A stretch of 64,000 nt of DNA from Veillonellales bacterium (GCA_944390485.1 CALXPQ010000002.1:62001-126000), one strand, 5' to 3'. Shown: positions 10,504 to 21,323, numbered from the stretch's first letter. Translations and numbers: made by a program. The notes: a model not told the origin generated them from the letters alone.

Positions 10504-11145
10504 ATGTCTAAAGCTATTTTGGGAACGAAATTAGGAATGTCTCAGGTATTCGCTGAAAACGGCGACCTGATTCCGGTCACTGTAGTGGAAACGGCTCCGA
10601 ACGTAGTCGTTGCAGTCAAGACTGTGGAATCCGACGGATACAATGCCATTCAGCTCGGCTACGGCGAAGTCAAAGAAAAACATCTGACCAAGCCGGTCAA
10701 AGGCCAGTTCGAAAAGGCGGGCGTAGCTCCCGTAAAGTATCTGCGCGAAGTTAGAATGGACGAAACCCCGTCCTATACAGTGGGCCAAACTCTGGCTGCC
10801 GATATCTTCGCTGAAGGTGAAATTGTAGACGTCATCGGCACCAGCAAGGGCAAAGGCTTCGCTGGCACGATCAAGAAGTACAATTTCCGTCGTGGACCGG
10901 AAAGCCACGGTTCCAAGAACCATCGTCAGCCCGCTTCCCTCGGCGCGCGTATGTCCGGCGGCGGTGGCAAAGTATTTAAGGGCAAGAAACTCCCTGGCCA
11001 GATGGGTGGCGTGAGAGTCACTGTGCAGCATCTTCAGGTAGTCAGAGTCGATACCGCACGCAATCTCATGCTCGTTAAAGGCGGGATCCCCGGACCGAAG
11101 GGAAGCCTCGTCATGGTGCAGGCAACCGTAAAGCCTGTCAAATAA
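10504..11145 (+). CDS. rplC: 50S ribosomal protein L3
   Basis: 213 residues, begins [10 protein letters not shown]. It contains the conserved central extension around S-H-G-S-K-N-H-R-Q and G-Q-M-G that reaches the peptidyl transferase centre. Its ATG follows AAGGAGG, 12 bases after rpsJ. Confidence 0.97.
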   Translation: MSKAILGTKLGMSQVFAENGDLIPVTVVETAPNVVVAVKTVESDGYNAIQLGYGEVKEKHLTKPVKGQFEKAGVAPVKYLREVRMDETPSYTVGQTLAADIFAEGEIVDVIGTSKGKGFAGTIKKYNFRRGPESHGSKNHRQPASLGARMSGGGGKVFKGKKLPGQMGGVRVTVQHLQVVRVDTARNLMLVKGGIPGPKGSLVMVQATVKPVK

Positions 11146-11167
11146 GTTCTGAAAGGGAGGAACAGTA

Positions 11168-11794
11168 ATGCCGAATGTAGCACTGTATAATATCGCCAGC
11201 GAACAGGTTGGCGAAATCGAACTGAACGACAGCGTCTTTGGCGTAGAATACAACGAAGCTGTCATTCATCAGGCAGTGGTGCGTCAGATGAGCAACGAAC
11301 GTCTCGGCACCCATGCCACCAAGACCAGAGGCCTTGTCCGCGGCGGCGGCAAGAAACCGTGGAAACAGAAAGGCACCGGCCGCGCCCGCGTCGGTTCCAT
11401 CCGCTCCCCTCTGTGGGTCGGCGGCGGCACCGTATTCGGACCGACCCCGAGAAGCTACGAGAAGGCCATGCCCCGCAAGGCGCGCCGTCTCGCAGTGAAA
11501 TCCGCTCTTTCTGAAAAGCTCCGCGCCGGCGAACTCATCGTCCTCGACCAGATCGACTTCGATGCGCCGAAAACGAAGAGCGTCGTCCAGATGATGGATG
11601 CGTTCAAGGCGGAAGGCAAAGCTCTCATCGTCGACGGCGGCGACAAGGCCATGAACACCATCCTGTCCGCCCGCAACATCCCCGGCGTGAAAGCCATGAC
11701 CACGGACGGCATCAACATCTACGATCTCGTCCATTACACCAAACTCTTCATGACGAAGAGCGCTGTAGAAAAAATTGAGGAGGTACTCGCATAA
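11168..11794 (+). CDS. rplD: 50S ribosomal protein L4
   Basis: 208 residues. The long loop G-G-K-K-P-W-K-Q-K-G-T-G-R-A-R, which lines the exit tunnel and is a macrolide-resistance site, is intact. The stop codon overlaps the rplW start by one base, so the two are translationally coupled. Confidence 0.97.
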   Translation: MPNVALYNIASEQVGEIELNDSVFGVEYNEAVIHQAVVRQMSNERLGTHATKTRGLVRGGGKKPWKQKGTGRARVGSIRSPLWVGGGTVFGPTPRSYEKAMPRKARRLAVKSALSEKLRAGELIVLDQIDFDAPKTKSVVQMMDAFKAEGKALIVDGGDKAMNTILSARNIPGVKAMTTDGINIYDLVHYTKLFMTKSAVEKIEEVLA

Positions 11795-12078
11795 TGGACG
11801 CACGCGACATCCTCGTGAAACCGATCATCACTGAAAAAACCACCGCTCTCATGGAAGAGGGGAAATACACGTTCCGCGTACCGCTGGCAGCGACCAAGAT
11901 CGAGATCCGTCAGGCTGTGGAACAGATTTTCAAAGTCAAAGTCGAAGCGGTAAACACGATGCGCTATGAAGGCAAGCTGAAACGCATGGGCCGTTATCAG
12001 GGCCGCCGCAGCGATTGGAAGAAAGCGATCGTCACCCTCAAGCCGGGCGAATCGATCGAATTCTTCGAAGGGGTCTAA
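11794..12078 (+). CDS. rplW: 50S ribosomal protein L23
   Basis: 94 residues, begins M-D-A-R-D-I-L-V-K-P-I-I-T-E-K as L23 should. It sits at the tunnel exit, where trigger factor and SRP dock. The start overlaps the rplD stop by one base, with GGAGG just upstream inside rplD. Confidence 0.97.
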   Translation: MDARDILVKPIITEKTTALMEEGKYTFRVPLAATKIEIRQAVEQIFKVKVEAVNTMRYEGKLKRMGRYQGRRSDWKKAIVTLKPGESIEFFEGV

Positions 12079-12101
12079 TAGGTAAGGAGGAAGCAACATA
12101 A

Positions 12102-12929
12102 ATGGCTTATAAATCTTTTAAACCGTATACCCCTGGACGCCGTCAGATGACCGTTTCCACTTTCGAAGAAATCACGGCCACGACGCCGGAAAAATCCCTG
12201 CTGGCTCCCGTACACAGCAAAGGCGGCCGCAACGGTTCCGGCAAAATGACGGTTCGCCACCAGGGCGGCGGACACAAACGCCAGTACAGAATCATTGATT
12301 TCAAGCGTACGAAGGACAATGTCCCGGCTAAGGTCGCTACGATCGAATACGATCCGAACCGCACCTGCCGCATCGCTCTCCTGCACTATGCAGACGGCGA
12401 AAAGCGCTACATCCTCGCGCCGAAGGGCCTGAAGGTGGGCGACGTCGTCACGAGCGGTCCGGAATCCGATATCAAACCGGGCAACTGCCTCCCGCTCCTC
12501 AATATCCCGCTCGGCACAAACGTGCACAACGTAGAGCTGAAGATCGGCAAGGGCGGCCAGATGGTCCGCGCAGCCGGCGAAACCGCTCAGCTCATGGCAA
12601 AAGAAGGCGACTACGCGCTCCTCCGTCTCCCCAGCGGCGAACTGAGAAGAGTCCACATCCGCTGCCGCGCCACTGTCGGCGTGATCGGCAACGAAGACCA
12701 TGAAAACATCACCCTCGGCAAGGCGGGCAGAAACCGCTGGCTCGGCGTACGTCCGGCGAACCGCGGCGTCGTCATGAACCCGAACGACCATCCGCACGGC
12801 GGCGGCGAAGGCAAGTCTCCTGTCGGCCGCAAGCGTCCGGTAACTCCGTGGGGCAAGCCGGCATACGGCGTGAAGACCCGCGACAGCAAGAAAGCTTCTA
12901 CGAAGCTGATTGTTAAGAGACGCAAGTAA
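12102..12929 (+). CDS. rplB: 50S ribosomal protein L2
   Basis: 275 residues, full length. The C-terminal [12 protein letters not shown] motif contains the conserved histidine needed for subunit association and peptidyl transfer. AAGGAGG lies 10 bases upstream of the ATG. Confidence 0.98.
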   Translation: MAYKSFKPYTPGRRQMTVSTFEEITATTPEKSLLAPVHSKGGRNGSGKMTVRHQGGGHKRQYRIIDFKRTKDNVPAKVATIEYDPNRTCRIALLHYADGEKRYILAPKGLKVGDVVTSGPESDIKPGNCLPLLNIPLGTNVHNVELKIGKGGQMVRAAGETAQLMAKEGDYALLRLPSGELRRVHIRCRATVGVIGNEDHENITLGKAGRNRWLGVRPANRGVVMNPNDHPHGGGEGKSPVGRKRPVTPWGKPAYGVKTRDSKKASTKLIVKRRK

Positions 12930-12946
12930 GATAAGGAGGAGTCAAA

Positions 12947-13210
12947 GTGTCCAGATCCGTAAAGAAAGGGCCTTTCGTAGCATTCTCCCTGGAAAAGAAA
13001 ATCAATGCTATGAACGATGCCAACGAAAAGAAAGTAGTCAAAACCTGGTCCCGTGCTTCTACCATCCTGCCGAGCTTCGTGGGTCACACCATCGCCGTGC
13101 ATGACGGAAGAAAACACGTACCGGTCTATGTAACGGAAGATATGGTCGGCCACAAACTCGGCGAATTCGCACCGACCCGTACCTTCAAAGGCCATAACAA
13201 GGATAAATAA
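12947..13210 (+). CDS. rpsS: 30S ribosomal protein S19
   Basis: 87 residues from a GTG start with AAGGAGG upstream. It begins S-R-S-V-K-K-G-P-F and contains the conserved G-E-F-A-P-T-R-T-F. It forms a 30S head heterodimer with S13. Confidence 0.96.
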   Translation: MSRSVKKGPFVAFSLEKKINAMNDANEKKVVKTWSRASTILPSFVGHTIAVHDGRKHVPVYVTEDMVGHKLGEFAPTRTFKGHNKDK

Positions 13211-13227
13211 TCCGGGGAGGAATGAAC

Positions 13228-13563
13228 ATGGAAGTCAAAGCAGTTACAAGAAACATCCGCATTTCGCCTCGCAAAGTCCGTGTAGTCATTGACGTCATCC
13301 GCGGCAAGAACGTGGGAGAAGCGCTGGCCATTCTCCGCCAGACCCCGAAAGCTGCCTCCTCTGTCGTCGAAAAGACCCTGAGAAGCGCGATGGCAAATGC
13401 TGAAAACAACAACGATATGAACATCGATAATCTGTATGTATCCACTACCTATGTAGATGCAGGCCCCATCATGAAACGTGTACATCCGCGTTCCCGCGGA
13501 CAGGCTTTCGCGATTATGAAACGCACCAGCACTCTTACGGTTAAGGTTGCGGAAAGAGACTAA
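13228..13563 (+). CDS. rplV: 50S ribosomal protein L22
   Basis: 111 residues. ATG 13228 is chosen over ATG 13222 because GGGGAGG ends at 13220, only one base from the first but 7 from the second. It begins [16 protein letters not shown]. The tunnel-lining hairpin around R-V-H-P-R-S-R-G is intact. Confidence 0.95.
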   Translation: MEVKAVTRNIRISPRKVRVVIDVIRGKNVGEALAILRQTPKAASSVVEKTLRSAMANAENNNDMNIDNLYVSTTYVDAGPIMKRVHPRSRGQAFAIMKRTSTLTVKVAERD

Positions 13564-13578
13564 AAGGAGGGAAACGTT

Positions 13579-14349
13579 TTGGGTCAGAAAGTTAATCCGC
13601 ATGGACTGCGCGTCGGCGTCATTGATGACTGGGATTCCAAGTGGTATGCAGAAAAGGACTATGCAGATCTGCTCGTAGAAGACGCTAAAATCCGCACGTT
13701 CCTGAAGAAACACCTGTTCATCGCAGGCATTTCCAAGATCGGCATCAAACGCCTCGGCGACAGAATCAAACTGGCGATCTACACCGCCAAGCCGGGCATG
13801 GTCATCGGCCGCGGCGGCACGGGCATCGAAGACATCAAGAAAGCCCTCACCGCGATCACCGACAAGAAAGTCGACATCGACATTCTGGAAATCAAATCCA
13901 TCGACATGAGCGCGATCCTCGTCGCAGAGAACATCGCTTCCCAGCTGGAACGCCGCATCGGCTTCCGCCGCGCGATCAAACAGGCGGTAGGCAGAACCAT
14001 GCGCGCCGGCGCAAAGGGCATCAAAGTCTGCGTGAGCGGCCGTCTGGGCGGCGCTGAAATCGCCCGCTCCGAGAGCTATCATGAAGGCTCCATCCCGCTG
14101 CAGACCCTCCGTGCGAACATCGACTACGGCGTAACCGCAGCGCACACCACCTATGGCGCCATCGGCATTAAGGTATGGATCTACAAAGGTCTCGTCGCTC
14201 CTGGCGAAATCGTATCTGAAACTGAAAACACCCGCGACGGCAAGAACCGTGGAGACCGCCGCGAAGGCCGCAGAGGCGGCCGCAGAGGCGACCGTCGCGA
14301 AGGCCGCGGCGATCGCAGAGCAAGAAACACGGAAAGGAGTGACGCCTGA
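13579..14349 (+). CDS. rpsC: 30S ribosomal protein S3 with Arg/Gly-rich tail
   Basis: 256 residues from a TTG start at 13579 behind AAAGGAGG. The KH domain G-M-V-I-G-R-G-G is present and the core is normal. About 35 extra C-terminal residues are a basic run of R-R-G, G-D-R-R and R-E-G repeats, likely disordered and RNA-binding. S3 forms part of the mRNA entry channel and its helicase. The stop overlaps the rplP start by one base. Confidence 0.96.
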   Translation: MGQKVNPHGLRVGVIDDWDSKWYAEKDYADLLVEDAKIRTFLKKHLFIAGISKIGIKRLGDRIKLAIYTAKPGMVIGRGGTGIEDIKKALTAITDKKVDIDILEIKSIDMSAILVAENIASQLERRIGFRRAIKQAVGRTMRAGAKGIKVCVSGRLGGAEIARSESYHEGSIPLQTLRANIDYGVTAAHTTYGAIGIKVWIYKGLVAPGEIVSETENTRDGKNRGDRREGRRGGRRGDRREGRGDRRARNTERSDA

Positions 14350-14774
14350 TGTTAATTCCGAAGCGTACAAAATACCGCAAACAGTTCCGCGGCCGCATGA
14401 AGGGCAGAGCTCATCGCGGCAACACCGTCACCTTTGGTGATTACGGTCTGGTCGCCCTCGAACCTTCCTGGATCACCAACCGCCAGATCGAAGCGGCACG
14501 TATTGCCATGACCCGCTACACCAAGCGCGGCGGCAAAGTATGGATCAAGATTTTCCCGGACAAACCGGTCACCGCAAAGCCGCTCGGCACCCGTCAGGGC
14601 TCCGGCAAGGGCTCCGTAGAATACTGGGTAGCTGTCGCCAAGCCGGGCCGCGTCATGTTCGAAATGGCAGGCATCCCGATGGAGACTGCAAAAGAAGCCA
14701 TGCGCCTCGCAGGCAACAAGCTGCCGATCAAAACCAAATTTGTAGTCAAGGGACATGAAGGAGTGGCAGAATAA
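14349..14774 (+). CDS. rplP: 50S ribosomal protein L16
   Basis: 141 residues, begins [11 protein letters not shown] as the family does. It contacts tRNA in the A site and stabilises 23S rRNA near the peptidyl transferase centre. It overlaps the rpsC stop. Confidence 0.97.
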   Translation: MLIPKRTKYRKQFRGRMKGRAHRGNTVTFGDYGLVALEPSWITNRQIEAARIAMTRYTKRGGKVWIKIFPDKPVTAKPLGTRQGSGKGSVEYWVAVAKPGRVMFEMAGIPMETAKEAMRLAGNKLPIKTKFVVKGHEGVAE

Positions 14775-14775
14775 A

Positions 14776-14982
14776 ATGAAGGTCAATGAAATCCGCAACC
14801 TCACTGCTGCCGAAATGGACGAAAAAGTCGCCGGCTTAAAAGAAGAACTGTTCAACCTCCGTTTTCAGCTCGCTACCGGTCAGCTCGAAAATCCCGGACG
14901 CATTCGTGAAGTGAAGAAAACGATCGCCCGCATCAAGACCGTTCAGCGTGAAGAAGAATTGAAAGCTGCCCACAAGGCATGA
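14776..14982 (+). CDS. rpmC: 50S ribosomal protein L29
   Basis: 68 residues. ATG 14776 gives the family start M-K-V-N-E-I-R. An in-frame ATG at 14755 inside rplP would add 7 unrelated residues. L29 is a helical hairpin protein at the tunnel exit. Its 3' end overlaps the earliest possible start of rpsQ. Confidence 0.93.
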   Translation: MKVNEIRNLTAAEMDEKVAGLKEELFNLRFQLATGQLENPGRIREVKKTIARIKTVQREEELKAAHKA

Positions 14983-15005
14983 TGATGAAGCAGGAGGAAA
15001 GTACT

Positions 15006-15266
15006 GTGGCAGAAGAAAGAAATTTGCGCAAAGTGCGCCAGGGCGTCGTCGTCAGCAACAAAATGGACAAGACCGTCGTCGTTGCTGTAGAACGTAAAGT
15101 TCCCCACAAGCTGTATAATAAATCGATCAACACCACAACGAAATTCAAGGCGCATGACGAAAACAACGAATGCCGCGTCGGTGACACCGTACGCATCGTA
15201 GAAACCCGCCCGCTGTCCCACGACAAGCGCTGGAGAGTGGAAAAAATCGTTGCCCGTCAGAATTGA
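15006..15266 (+). CDS. rpsQ: 30S ribosomal protein S17
   Basis: 86 residues from GTG 15006, picked because AGGAGG (14992-14997) lies 8 bases upstream. The in-frame ATG codons from 14979 lie before this site and would add 9 residues. The OB-fold core [14 protein letters not shown] is typical of S17. Confidence 0.92.
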   Translation: MAEERNLRKVRQGVVVSNKMDKTVVVAVERKVPHKLYNKSINTTTKFKAHDENNECRVGDTVRIVETRPLSHDKRWRVEKIVARQN

Positions 15267-15295
15267 TATAGAAAGAATATAGGAGGATAGGCACG

Positions 15296-15664
15296 ATGAT
15301 TCAGCAGGAAAGCAGACTCAACGTTGCAGATAATACCGGCGCAAAGAGCGTCCTGGTCATTAAGGTCCTGGGCGGTTCCTGGCGCAAGAGCGGCAACATC
15401 GGCGATGTCGTCGTATGCACTGTCAAAGATGCAACACCAGGCGGCGTTGTAAAGAAAAGCCAGGTGGTCAAGGGCGTCATCGTCCGTTCCGTGAACGGCA
15501 TCAGCCGTCCGGACGGCTCTCATATCCGTTTCGATGAAAATGCAGTCGTCCTGATCAAAGACGACAAGAGCCCGATTGGGACCCGTATTTTCGGACCGGT
15601 CGCAAGAGAACTCCGTGAAAAAGATTTCATGAAGATCATTTCCCTCGCGCCGGAAGTGCTCTGA
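15296..15664 (+). CDS. rplN: 50S ribosomal protein L14
   Basis: 122 residues, begins [15 protein letters not shown], diagnostic of L14. It sits at the subunit interface, near the binding site of the silencing factor RsfS. AGGAGG lies upstream. Confidence 0.97.
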   Translation: MIQQESRLNVADNTGAKSVLVIKVLGGSWRKSGNIGDVVVCTVKDATPGGVVKKSQVVKGVIVRSVNGISRPDGSHIRFDENAVVLIKDDKSPIGTRIFGPVARELREKDFMKIISLAPEVL

Positions 15665-15677
15665 TGGGAGGTACACG

Positions 15678-16007
15678 ATGAGCCATTTACACGTAAAGAC
15701 CGGTGACACCGTAGTGGTCATTGCCGGCAAGGATAAAGGCAAGCAGGGCCAGGTCAAAGCGGCCATGCCCGAAAAGAACCGTGTCGTCGTCGAAGGCGTC
15801 AACATGGTGAAGCGGCACACGAAGCCCACCCAGAAAAACCCGAAGGGCGGCATCATTTCCAAAGAAGCCCCGATCCACGTATCCAACGTCATGATCCTGG
15901 ATCCGGAAACGAAGAAACCGACCCGCATCAAGAAGATCCAGCAGGAAGACGGATCTTACGTCAGAGCGGCCGTGAAGAGCGGCGCCATTCTCGACAAGGC
16001 GAAATAA
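15678..16007 (+). CDS. rplX: 50S ribosomal protein L24
   Basis: 109 residues with the N-terminal KOW motif ([13 protein letters not shown]). An early 50S assembly initiator. GGGAGG precedes the ATG, 13 bases after rplN. Confidence 0.96.
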   Translation: MSHLHVKTGDTVVVIAGKDKGKQGQVKAAMPEKNRVVVEGVNMVKRHTKPTQKNPKGGIISKEAPIHVSNVMILDPETKKPTRIKKIQQEDGSYVRAAVKSGAILDKAK

Positions 16008-16024
16008 GCGGGAAGGAGGAAAAC

Positions 16025-16564
16025 ATGTCCAGATTAAAAGATTTGTACACTGCAGAAATCAGAAATGCAATGCAGGAAAAATTCGGCTACAAGAATCCGA
16101 TGGAGATTCCGAAGCTCGAAAAAATCGTCATCAACATCGGCGTGGGCGAAGCGACCACCAATGCCAAAGCGGTAGATGCAGCGGCTTCCGATCTCGCAGC
16201 GATCACCGGCCAGAAGCCGATCATCTGCAAGGCGAAGAAATCCCTCGCGGCATGGCACATCCGTGAAGGCATGCCCCTCGGCTGCAAAGTCACCCTCCGC
16301 GGCGAAAAGATGTATGAATTCCTCGACCGCCTCATCAATATCGCTCTTCCCCGCGTCCGCGATTTCCGCGGCATCAGCGCGCAGAGCTTCGACGGCCGCG
16401 GCAACTACGCGTTCGGCGTGAAGGAACAGCTGATCTTCCCGGAAGTCGACTATGAAAAGATCGACAAGCTCCGCGGTATGGATATCATTGTAGTCACGAC
16501 AGCCAAGACCGACGAAGAAGCCCGCGAGCTTCTCACCAGATTCGGTATGCCGTTCAAGAAATAA
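16025..16564 (+). CDS. rplE: 50S ribosomal protein L5
   Basis: 179 residues, the usual length. It contains V-I-N-I-G-V-G-E-A and the conserved F-R-G-I-S segment. It binds 5S rRNA and contacts P-site tRNA. AAGGAGG lies upstream. Confidence 0.97.
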   Translation: MSRLKDLYTAEIRNAMQEKFGYKNPMEIPKLEKIVINIGVGEATTNAKAVDAAASDLAAITGQKPIICKAKKSLAAWHIREGMPLGCKVTLRGEKMYEFLDRLINIALPRVRDFRGISAQSFDGRGNYAFGVKEQLIFPEVDYEKIDKLRGMDIIVVTTAKTDEEARELLTRFGMPFKK

Positions 16565-16577
16565 GCAGGAGGACAAT

Positions 16578-16847
16578 ATGGCAAAGAAGTCTATGTTGGA
16601 ACGCGAGAAGAAGAGAGAACTCGCAGTCCAGAAATATGCGGCCAAACGTCAGGCGCTCAAAGAAGCCGGCGACTGGGAAGCACTGAGCAAGCTGCCGCGC
16701 AACGCATCCCCGACCCGTCTGCACAACCGCTGCAAACTGACTGGCCGTCCCCATGGCTATATGCGCAAATTCGGCATCTGCCGCAATCAGTTCCGTGACC
16801 TGGCTTACCGCGGAGAGATCCCGGGCGTAAGAAAAGCCAGCTGGTAA
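16578..16847 (+). CDS. rpsN: 30S ribosomal protein S14, long zinc-independent form
   Basis: 89 residues, the longer form without the two C-x-x-C zinc pairs of the 61-residue type; only two cysteines are present. It begins [10 protein letters not shown] and ends P-G-V-R-K-A-S-W. It lies at the normal spc-operon position between rplE and rpsH, so it is the housekeeping copy rather than a zinc-starvation spare. Confidence 0.95.
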   Translation: MAKKSMLEREKKRELAVQKYAAKRQALKEAGDWEALSKLPRNASPTRLHNRCKLTGRPHGYMRKFGICRNQFRDLAYRGEIPGVRKASW

Positions 16848-16875
16848 GAGAAATTTTGGAAGGAGGATTCTATAT

Positions 16876-17274
16876 ATGGTAACAACCGATCCGATTGCGG
16901 ATATGCTTACCCGTATTCGTAACGCGAACGATGCATATCATGACAAAGTTGATATGCCTGCTTCTAAAATTAAAGCGGCTGTGCTTGAAATTTTGAAGGA
17001 CGAAGGGTTTATCAGAAACTGCGAACAGATCGAAGTCGACGGCCATCAGGTGCTCCGCGCTTCCCTGAAGTACGGCGCGAACCGCGAAAAGGTCATCAAA
17101 GGTCTGAAGAGAATTTCCAAGCCGGGCCTGCGCGTCTATGCGGGCAAGGAAGACCTGCCCCGCGTACTGGGCGGCCTCGGCATCGCGATCATTTCCACGT
17201 CCAAGGGAATCATGACCGACAAGAAAGCCCGTAAAGAAGGCCTTGGCGGCGAAGTTCTCGCATATGTCTGGTAA
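16876..17274 (+). CDS. rpsH: 30S ribosomal protein S8
   Basis: 132 residues, begins with [14 protein letters not shown] after a short leader. It binds helix 21 of 16S rRNA and in several bacteria represses the spc operon. AAGGAGG lies upstream. Confidence 0.97.
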   Translation: MVTTDPIADMLTRIRNANDAYHDKVDMPASKIKAAVLEILKDEGFIRNCEQIEVDGHQVLRASLKYGANREKVIKGLKRISKPGLRVYAGKEDLPRVLGGLGIAIISTSKGIMTDKKARKEGLGGEVLAYVW

Positions 17275-17288
17275 GCAGGAGGAATAAC

Positions 17289-17831
17289 ATGTCAAGAATA
17301 GGCAGAGCACCGATTGCGGTACCGGCAGGAGTGGAAGTCAAGATTGACGGACATACCGTTACCGTAAAAGGTCCGAAAGGCACCCTTTCCCGTACACTGA
17401 ATGAAGAAATGACGATCACCATGGAAAACAACGAGATCCTGGTGACCCGTCCGAACGATAACATCAAAGAACGCTCTCTTCACGGCCTGACCCGCACGCT
17501 CATCAACAACATGGTGGTCGGCGTCACTCAGGGCTTCGAAAAGCGTCTGGAAATCCAGGGCGTCGGCTACAACGCGCAGATGCAGGGCACGAACCTGAAA
17601 CTGTCCCTGGGCTTCTCCCATCCGGTCATCATCACCCCGCCGGAAGGCATCACCATCAGCACTCCTTCCTCCGTCGTGATCCTCGTATCCGGCGCAGACA
17701 AGGAAAAAGTAGGTATGGTGGCAGCAGAGATCCGCGCATGGCGTGAACCGGAACCGTACAAAGGCAAGGGCATCCGCTATGCCGGCGAACACGTACGCCG
17801 CAAAGCTGGCAAGACCGGCGCAACGAAGTAA
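17289..17831 (+). CDS. rplF: 50S ribosomal protein L6
   Basis: 180 residues, begins M-S-R-I-G-R-A-P-I. It contains the C-terminal [10 protein letters not shown] signature. It lies near the sarcin-ricin loop. CAGGAGGA precedes the ATG. Confidence 0.97.
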   Translation: MSRIGRAPIAVPAGVEVKIDGHTVTVKGPKGTLSRTLNEEMTITMENNEILVTRPNDNIKERSLHGLTRTLINNMVVGVTQGFEKRLEIQGVGYNAQMQGTNLKLSLGFSHPVIITPPEGITISTPSSVVILVSGADKEKVGMVAAEIRAWREPEPYKGKGIRYAGEHVRRKAGKTGATK

Positions 17832-17849
17832 GACAGGAGGCAATGAAAT

Positions 17850-18215
17850 ATGCGTAAAAATGCAAGCAGAGATGCAGTGGTTCGCCGCCATCTTCGTCTC
17901 CGTAAGAAAATCTCCGGTACTGCAGAGCGTCCGCGTCTGAACGTATTCCGTTCCCTGCAGCATATCTATGCGCAGGTGATCGACGATGTAGCGGGCGTGA
18001 CCCTCGTATCGGCCAATACCATGGACAAGGAAATCAAGGAAAAATTCCCCTATGGCGGCAACGCGGAAGCGGCTGCGGAAGTCGGCCGTCTCATCGCCAA
18101 GAGAGCGCTGGAAAAGGGAATCGACACAGTAGTATTCGACCGCGGCGGCTACATTTATCACGGCAGAGTCAAAGCTCTGGCTGAAGGCGCTCGCGAAGGC
18201 GGCCTGAAGTTTTAA
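17850..18215 (+). CDS. rplR: 50S ribosomal protein L18
   Basis: 121 residues with a basic N-terminus and the core [16 protein letters not shown]. It ends G-A-R-E-G-G-L-K-F, the usual L18 terminus. It binds 5S rRNA. ACAGGAGG lies upstream. Confidence 0.97.
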   Translation: MRKNASRDAVVRRHLRLRKKISGTAERPRLNVFRSLQHIYAQVIDDVAGVTLVSANTMDKEIKEKFPYGGNAEAAAEVGRLIAKRALEKGIDTVVFDRGGYIYHGRVKALAEGAREGGLKF

Positions 18216-18233
18216 GCTAAAGGAGAAAAGCAC

Positions 18234-18737
18234 ATGCCAAGATTTGAAAAACCGGAATCCGATTTACAGGAAAACGTTGTTTTCATCAACCGGGTTGCTA
18301 AAGTTGTTAAAGGCGGCCGTCGCTTTTCCTTTGCCGCAGTCGTTGTAGTCGGCGACGGAAAGGGCAAAGTCGGCGCAGGCCTCGGGAAAGCGGCTGAAGT
18401 TCCGGAAGCCATCCGCAAGGGCGTCGAAGATGCGAAGAAGAACATGATCACCGTGGCGACGAAGAACGGCACGATTCCCCATGAAGCGCTCGGCACCTAC
18501 GGCGCAGGCAAAGTCTTCATGAAGCCGGCGGCAGAAGGCTGCGGCATCATCGCAGGTGGCCCGACCCGTGCGGTCCTCGAACTTGCAGGCATCCGCAACA
18601 TCCTCACGAAGTCTCTCGGCTCTTCCAATCCGATCAACATGGTCAGAGCGACCCTGGATGCTCTCGGCAAGCTGGAAAATGCCCAGACCGTGGCAGCGCT
18701 CCGCGGCAAGACCCTGGACGAGATTTACAACGCGTAA
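18234..18737 (+). CDS. rpsE: 30S ribosomal protein S5
   Basis: 167 residues with the double-stranded RNA-binding-like N-terminal domain ([13 protein letters not shown]) and the C-terminal [12 protein letters not shown] motif. It contributes to decoding fidelity and to the mRNA entry channel. Confidence 0.97.
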   Translation: MPRFEKPESDLQENVVFINRVAKVVKGGRRFSFAAVVVVGDGKGKVGAGLGKAAEVPEAIRKGVEDAKKNMITVATKNGTIPHEALGTYGAGKVFMKPAAEGCGIIAGGPTRAVLELAGIRNILTKSLGSSNPINMVRATLDALGKLENAQTVAALRGKTLDEIYNA

Positions 18738-18751
18738 TTAGGAGAACGATC

Positions 18752-18931
18752 ATGAGCAAAGCTATCATTACACTGAAGAAGAGCGTGATCGGCTCCAGAC
18801 CCGAGCAGATCGCGACCATCAAGGCGCTGGGCCTCAAGAAGACCAATTCCACTGTTGAACAGGAACTGACTCCGCAGATCAAGGGCATGCTTCATAAAGT
18901 ACGCCATCTGGTCGAAGTCAAGGAACTCTGA
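18752..18931 (+). CDS. rpmD: 50S ribosomal protein L30
   Basis: 59 residues between rpsE and rplO, where L30 belongs. Begins [11 protein letters not shown] and contains [13 protein letters not shown] lies upstream of ATG 18752; the stop is TGA at 18929-18931. Confidence 0.95.
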   Translation: MSKAIITLKKSVIGSRPEQIATIKALGLKKTNSTVEQELTPQIKGMLHKVRHLVEVKEL

Positions 18932-18952
18932 TAGAGAAGGAGGTGCTACGAT

Positions 18953-19393
18953 ATGAAACTGCATGAACTCAAACCTGCGGAAGGTTCCACCAGAGTCCGT
19001 CGCCGCGTAGGCCGCGGCCTCGGCTCCGGCATGGGCAAACAGTCCACCCGCGGCGCAAAGGGCCAGAACGCCAGAAGCGGCGGCGGCGTGCGTCCGGGAT
19101 TTGAAGGCGGCCAGATGCCTCTGTACCGCCGTCTGCCGAAGCGCGGATTCAAAAACGTCCTGGCAAAACAGTATGCCGAAGTCAATGTAGAACAGCTGAA
19201 TGCTTTCGAAAACGGAGAAACCGTAACTCCGGCATCTCTGATCGAAAAAGGCATCCTCAAGAATGTTCTTGACGGCGTTCGTGTACTCGGAAACGGTGAA
19301 CTGACCAAATCTCTGACCGTTGAGGCACAGGGCTTCACCAAATCCGCACAGCAGAAGATTGAAGCAGCGGGTGGAAAAGCAGAGGTGAAGTAA
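18953..19393 (+). CDS. rplO: 50S ribosomal protein L15
   Basis: 146 residues, begins [12 protein letters not shown]. The Gly/Arg-rich N-terminal extension (R-V-G-R-G-L-G-S-G) threads into 23S rRNA in known ribosomes. AAGGAGGT precedes the ATG. The stop is followed two bases later by secY. Confidence 0.97.
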   Translation: MKLHELKPAEGSTRVRRRVGRGLGSGMGKQSTRGAKGQNARSGGGVRPGFEGGQMPLYRRLPKRGFKNVLAKQYAEVNVEQLNAFENGETVTPASLIEKGILKNVLDGVRVLGNGELTKSLTVEAQGFTKSAQQKIEAAGGKAEVK

Positions 19394-19394
19394 A

Positions 19395-20657
19395 ATGAGT
19401 AACATCCTCGAAAACCTTTTAAGCAATAAGGAATTGAAGGATCGCATCATTTTCACCTTTGTCATGTTCGTCATCTTCCGGCTCGGGGTCCATATCCCCG
19501 TACCGGGGGTTGACGCTTCTGTCATTGAGAGCCTGTTTTCCGCAGGCAACCTCTTTGGCTTCCTCGATTTATTCGCAGGCGGTGCGCTGAGCAAGTTCTC
19601 CATCTTCGCGATGAGCATCACTCCGTACATCAACGCCTCCATTATCATGCAGCTCCTGACCGCCGTCGTCCCCACGTTCGAAGAATGGCGGAAAGACGGA
19701 CAGGAAGGGTACAAGAAGATCCAGAAAGTGACCCGCTACGGCACGGTGTTCCTCGGCTTTATCCAGGCCTTCGGCATGGCATACGGCCTCCGCATCAACA
19801 ATGCCCTCGTGGACAACAGCTGGTTCTACGTGCTCTTTATCTGCATCGTGCTGACTGCCGGCACCTGCCTCCTCATGTGGATCGGCGAACAGATTACTGA
19901 GAAAGGCATCGGCAACGGCATCTCCCTGATCATCTTCGCCGGCATCGTGGCCCGTTTCCCCGATGCGGTGAATACGATCATCGAATATCTGAAAGTGGGT
20001 ACGATCAGCCCCTTCCAGTGCCTGCTTTTCCTCGTCATTGCCCTCGTCATGATCGCTGTGGTCATCGAAGTCAATGAAGGTCAGCGCCGCATCCCGATCC
20101 AGTATGCGAAGCGCGTCATCGGCCGCAAGATGTACGGAGGCCACAACAGCTTCCTGCCTCTGAAAGTCAATCAGGCCGGCGTCATCCCGATCATCTTCGC
20201 ATCGTCCATCTTGATGATGCCCGTCACTCTGGCCCAGTTCATCCACGTCGAGTGGATCCAGGCCGTGGCGAACTTCTTCAGCTGGGGCACCTGGGCAAAC
20301 ACCATCTGCTATGCGTTCCTGATCGTGGTATTCACCTATTTCTACACAGCCATCACTGTGAACGTGCAGGATCTGGCTGACAACATGAAGAAATACGGCG
20401 GATTCATCCCCGGCATCCGTCCGGGCAAGCCGACCATGACCTATGTGGACAAAGTCCTCACGAGGATCACCCTGTCCGGGGCCATCTTCCTGGCGGTCAT
20501 CGCGATCCTTCCGAACTTCATCGGAAACCTGACCGGCATCCAGGGCGTGTATTTCGGCGGCACCGCCCTCCTCATCATCGTCGGGGTCGCACTCGACACG
20601 ATGAGACAGGCGCAGTCGCTTATGGTAAACCGTCATTATCAGGGCTTTATCAAATAA
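19395..20657 (+). CDS. secY: Preprotein translocase subunit SecY
   Basis: 420 residues with about ten hydrophobic segments. SecY signatures include V-H-I-P-V-P-G-V-D near residue 35 and P-Y-I-N-A-S-I-I-M-Q near residue 75. It is the channel of the Sec translocon in the inner membrane, through which the OmpM, autotransporter and lipoprotein precursors encoded in this window would pass. Directly downstream of rplO, typical for the spc operon. Confidence 0.98.
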   Translation: MSNILENLLSNKELKDRIIFTFVMFVIFRLGVHIPVPGVDASVIESLFSAGNLFGFLDLFAGGALSKFSIFAMSITPYINASIIMQLLTAVVPTFEEWRKDGQEGYKKIQKVTRYGTVFLGFIQAFGMAYGLRINNALVDNSWFYVLFICIVLTAGTCLLMWIGEQITEKGIGNGISLIIFAGIVARFPDAVNTIIEYLKVGTISPFQCLLFLVIALVMIAVVIEVNEGQRRIPIQYAKRVIGRKMYGGHNSFLPLKVNQAGVIPIIFASSILMMPVTLAQFIHVEWIQAVANFFSWGTWANTICYAFLIVVFTYFYTAITVNVQDLADNMKKYGGFIPGIRPGKPTMTYVDKVLTRITLSGAIFLAVIAILPNFIGNLTGIQGVYFGGTALLIIVGVALDTMRQAQSLMVNRHYQGFIK

Positions 20658-20669
20658 GGAGTTAGGGAT

Positions 20670-21323
20670 ATGTATATCTTGTTAATGGGACCGCCCGGCG
20701 CCGGCAAAGGCACCCAGGCGGAACGTCTGATCAGTGAATACGGCATCCCGCAGATTTCCACCGGAGACATGTTCCGCGCAGCGGTCAAATCCGGCACAGC
20801 TCTGGGCAAAGAAGCCAAAAGCTACATGGACAAGGGGGCGCTCGTTCCTGACAGCGTCACGGTAGGCATCGTCAAAGAAAGACTGGCGCAGGACGACTGC
20901 AAGAAAGGATGGATCCTCGACGGATTCCCGCGCACGACCGCACAGGCCGCGGCGCTGGATGCCATCCTTCACGACATGGGCATCACCCTGACGGCCGTCC
21001 TCAATATCTCCGCAGACAAGGACGACCTTGTGAAGCGGATCAGCGGACGCTTCGTATGCCGCAAATGCGGCGCGTCCTTCCATAAGGAATTCCGCCCGCC
21101 GAAAGTCGCAGGCGTCTGCGACAACTGCGGCGGCGAGCTCTATCAGAGAGACGACGACAAGGCGGAGACCGTCAGCCAGCGGCTGGCCGTCTACGAGACG
21201 TCCACGAAGCCGCTCATCGACTACTACCGGGCGAGCGGCTGCCTCTATGACATCGACGGCAACCAGTCCATGGAAGACGTCCATGATCAGATCGAAGCGG
21301 CACTGAAGAAGGCAGCAAAATGA
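20670..21323 (+). CDS. adk: Adenylate kinase
   Basis: 217 residues with P-loop G-P-P-G-A-G-K-G-T near residue 7 and the long LID domain. The LID carries four cysteines (C-R-K-C and C-D-N-C), so it is the zinc-binding type common in Firmicutes. It balances ATP, ADP and AMP. The stop overlaps the map start by four bases (ATGA). Confidence 0.98.
   Translation: MYILLMGPPGAGKGTQAERLISEYGIPQISTGDMFRAAVKSGTALGKEAKSYMDKGALVPDSVTVGIVKERLAQDDCKKGWILDGFPRTTAQAAALDAILHDMGITLTAVLNISADKDDLVKRISGRFVCRKCGASFHKEFRPPKVAGVCDNCGGELYQRDDDKAETVSQRLAVYETSTKPLIDYYRASGCLYDIDGNQSMEDVHDQIEAALKKAAK

Noticed and set aside
16578-16847. S14 as a zinc-starvation paralogue
   Set aside because: It lacks zinc cysteines, but it occupies the standard spc-operon position and is the only copy seen, so it is the housekeeping S14.
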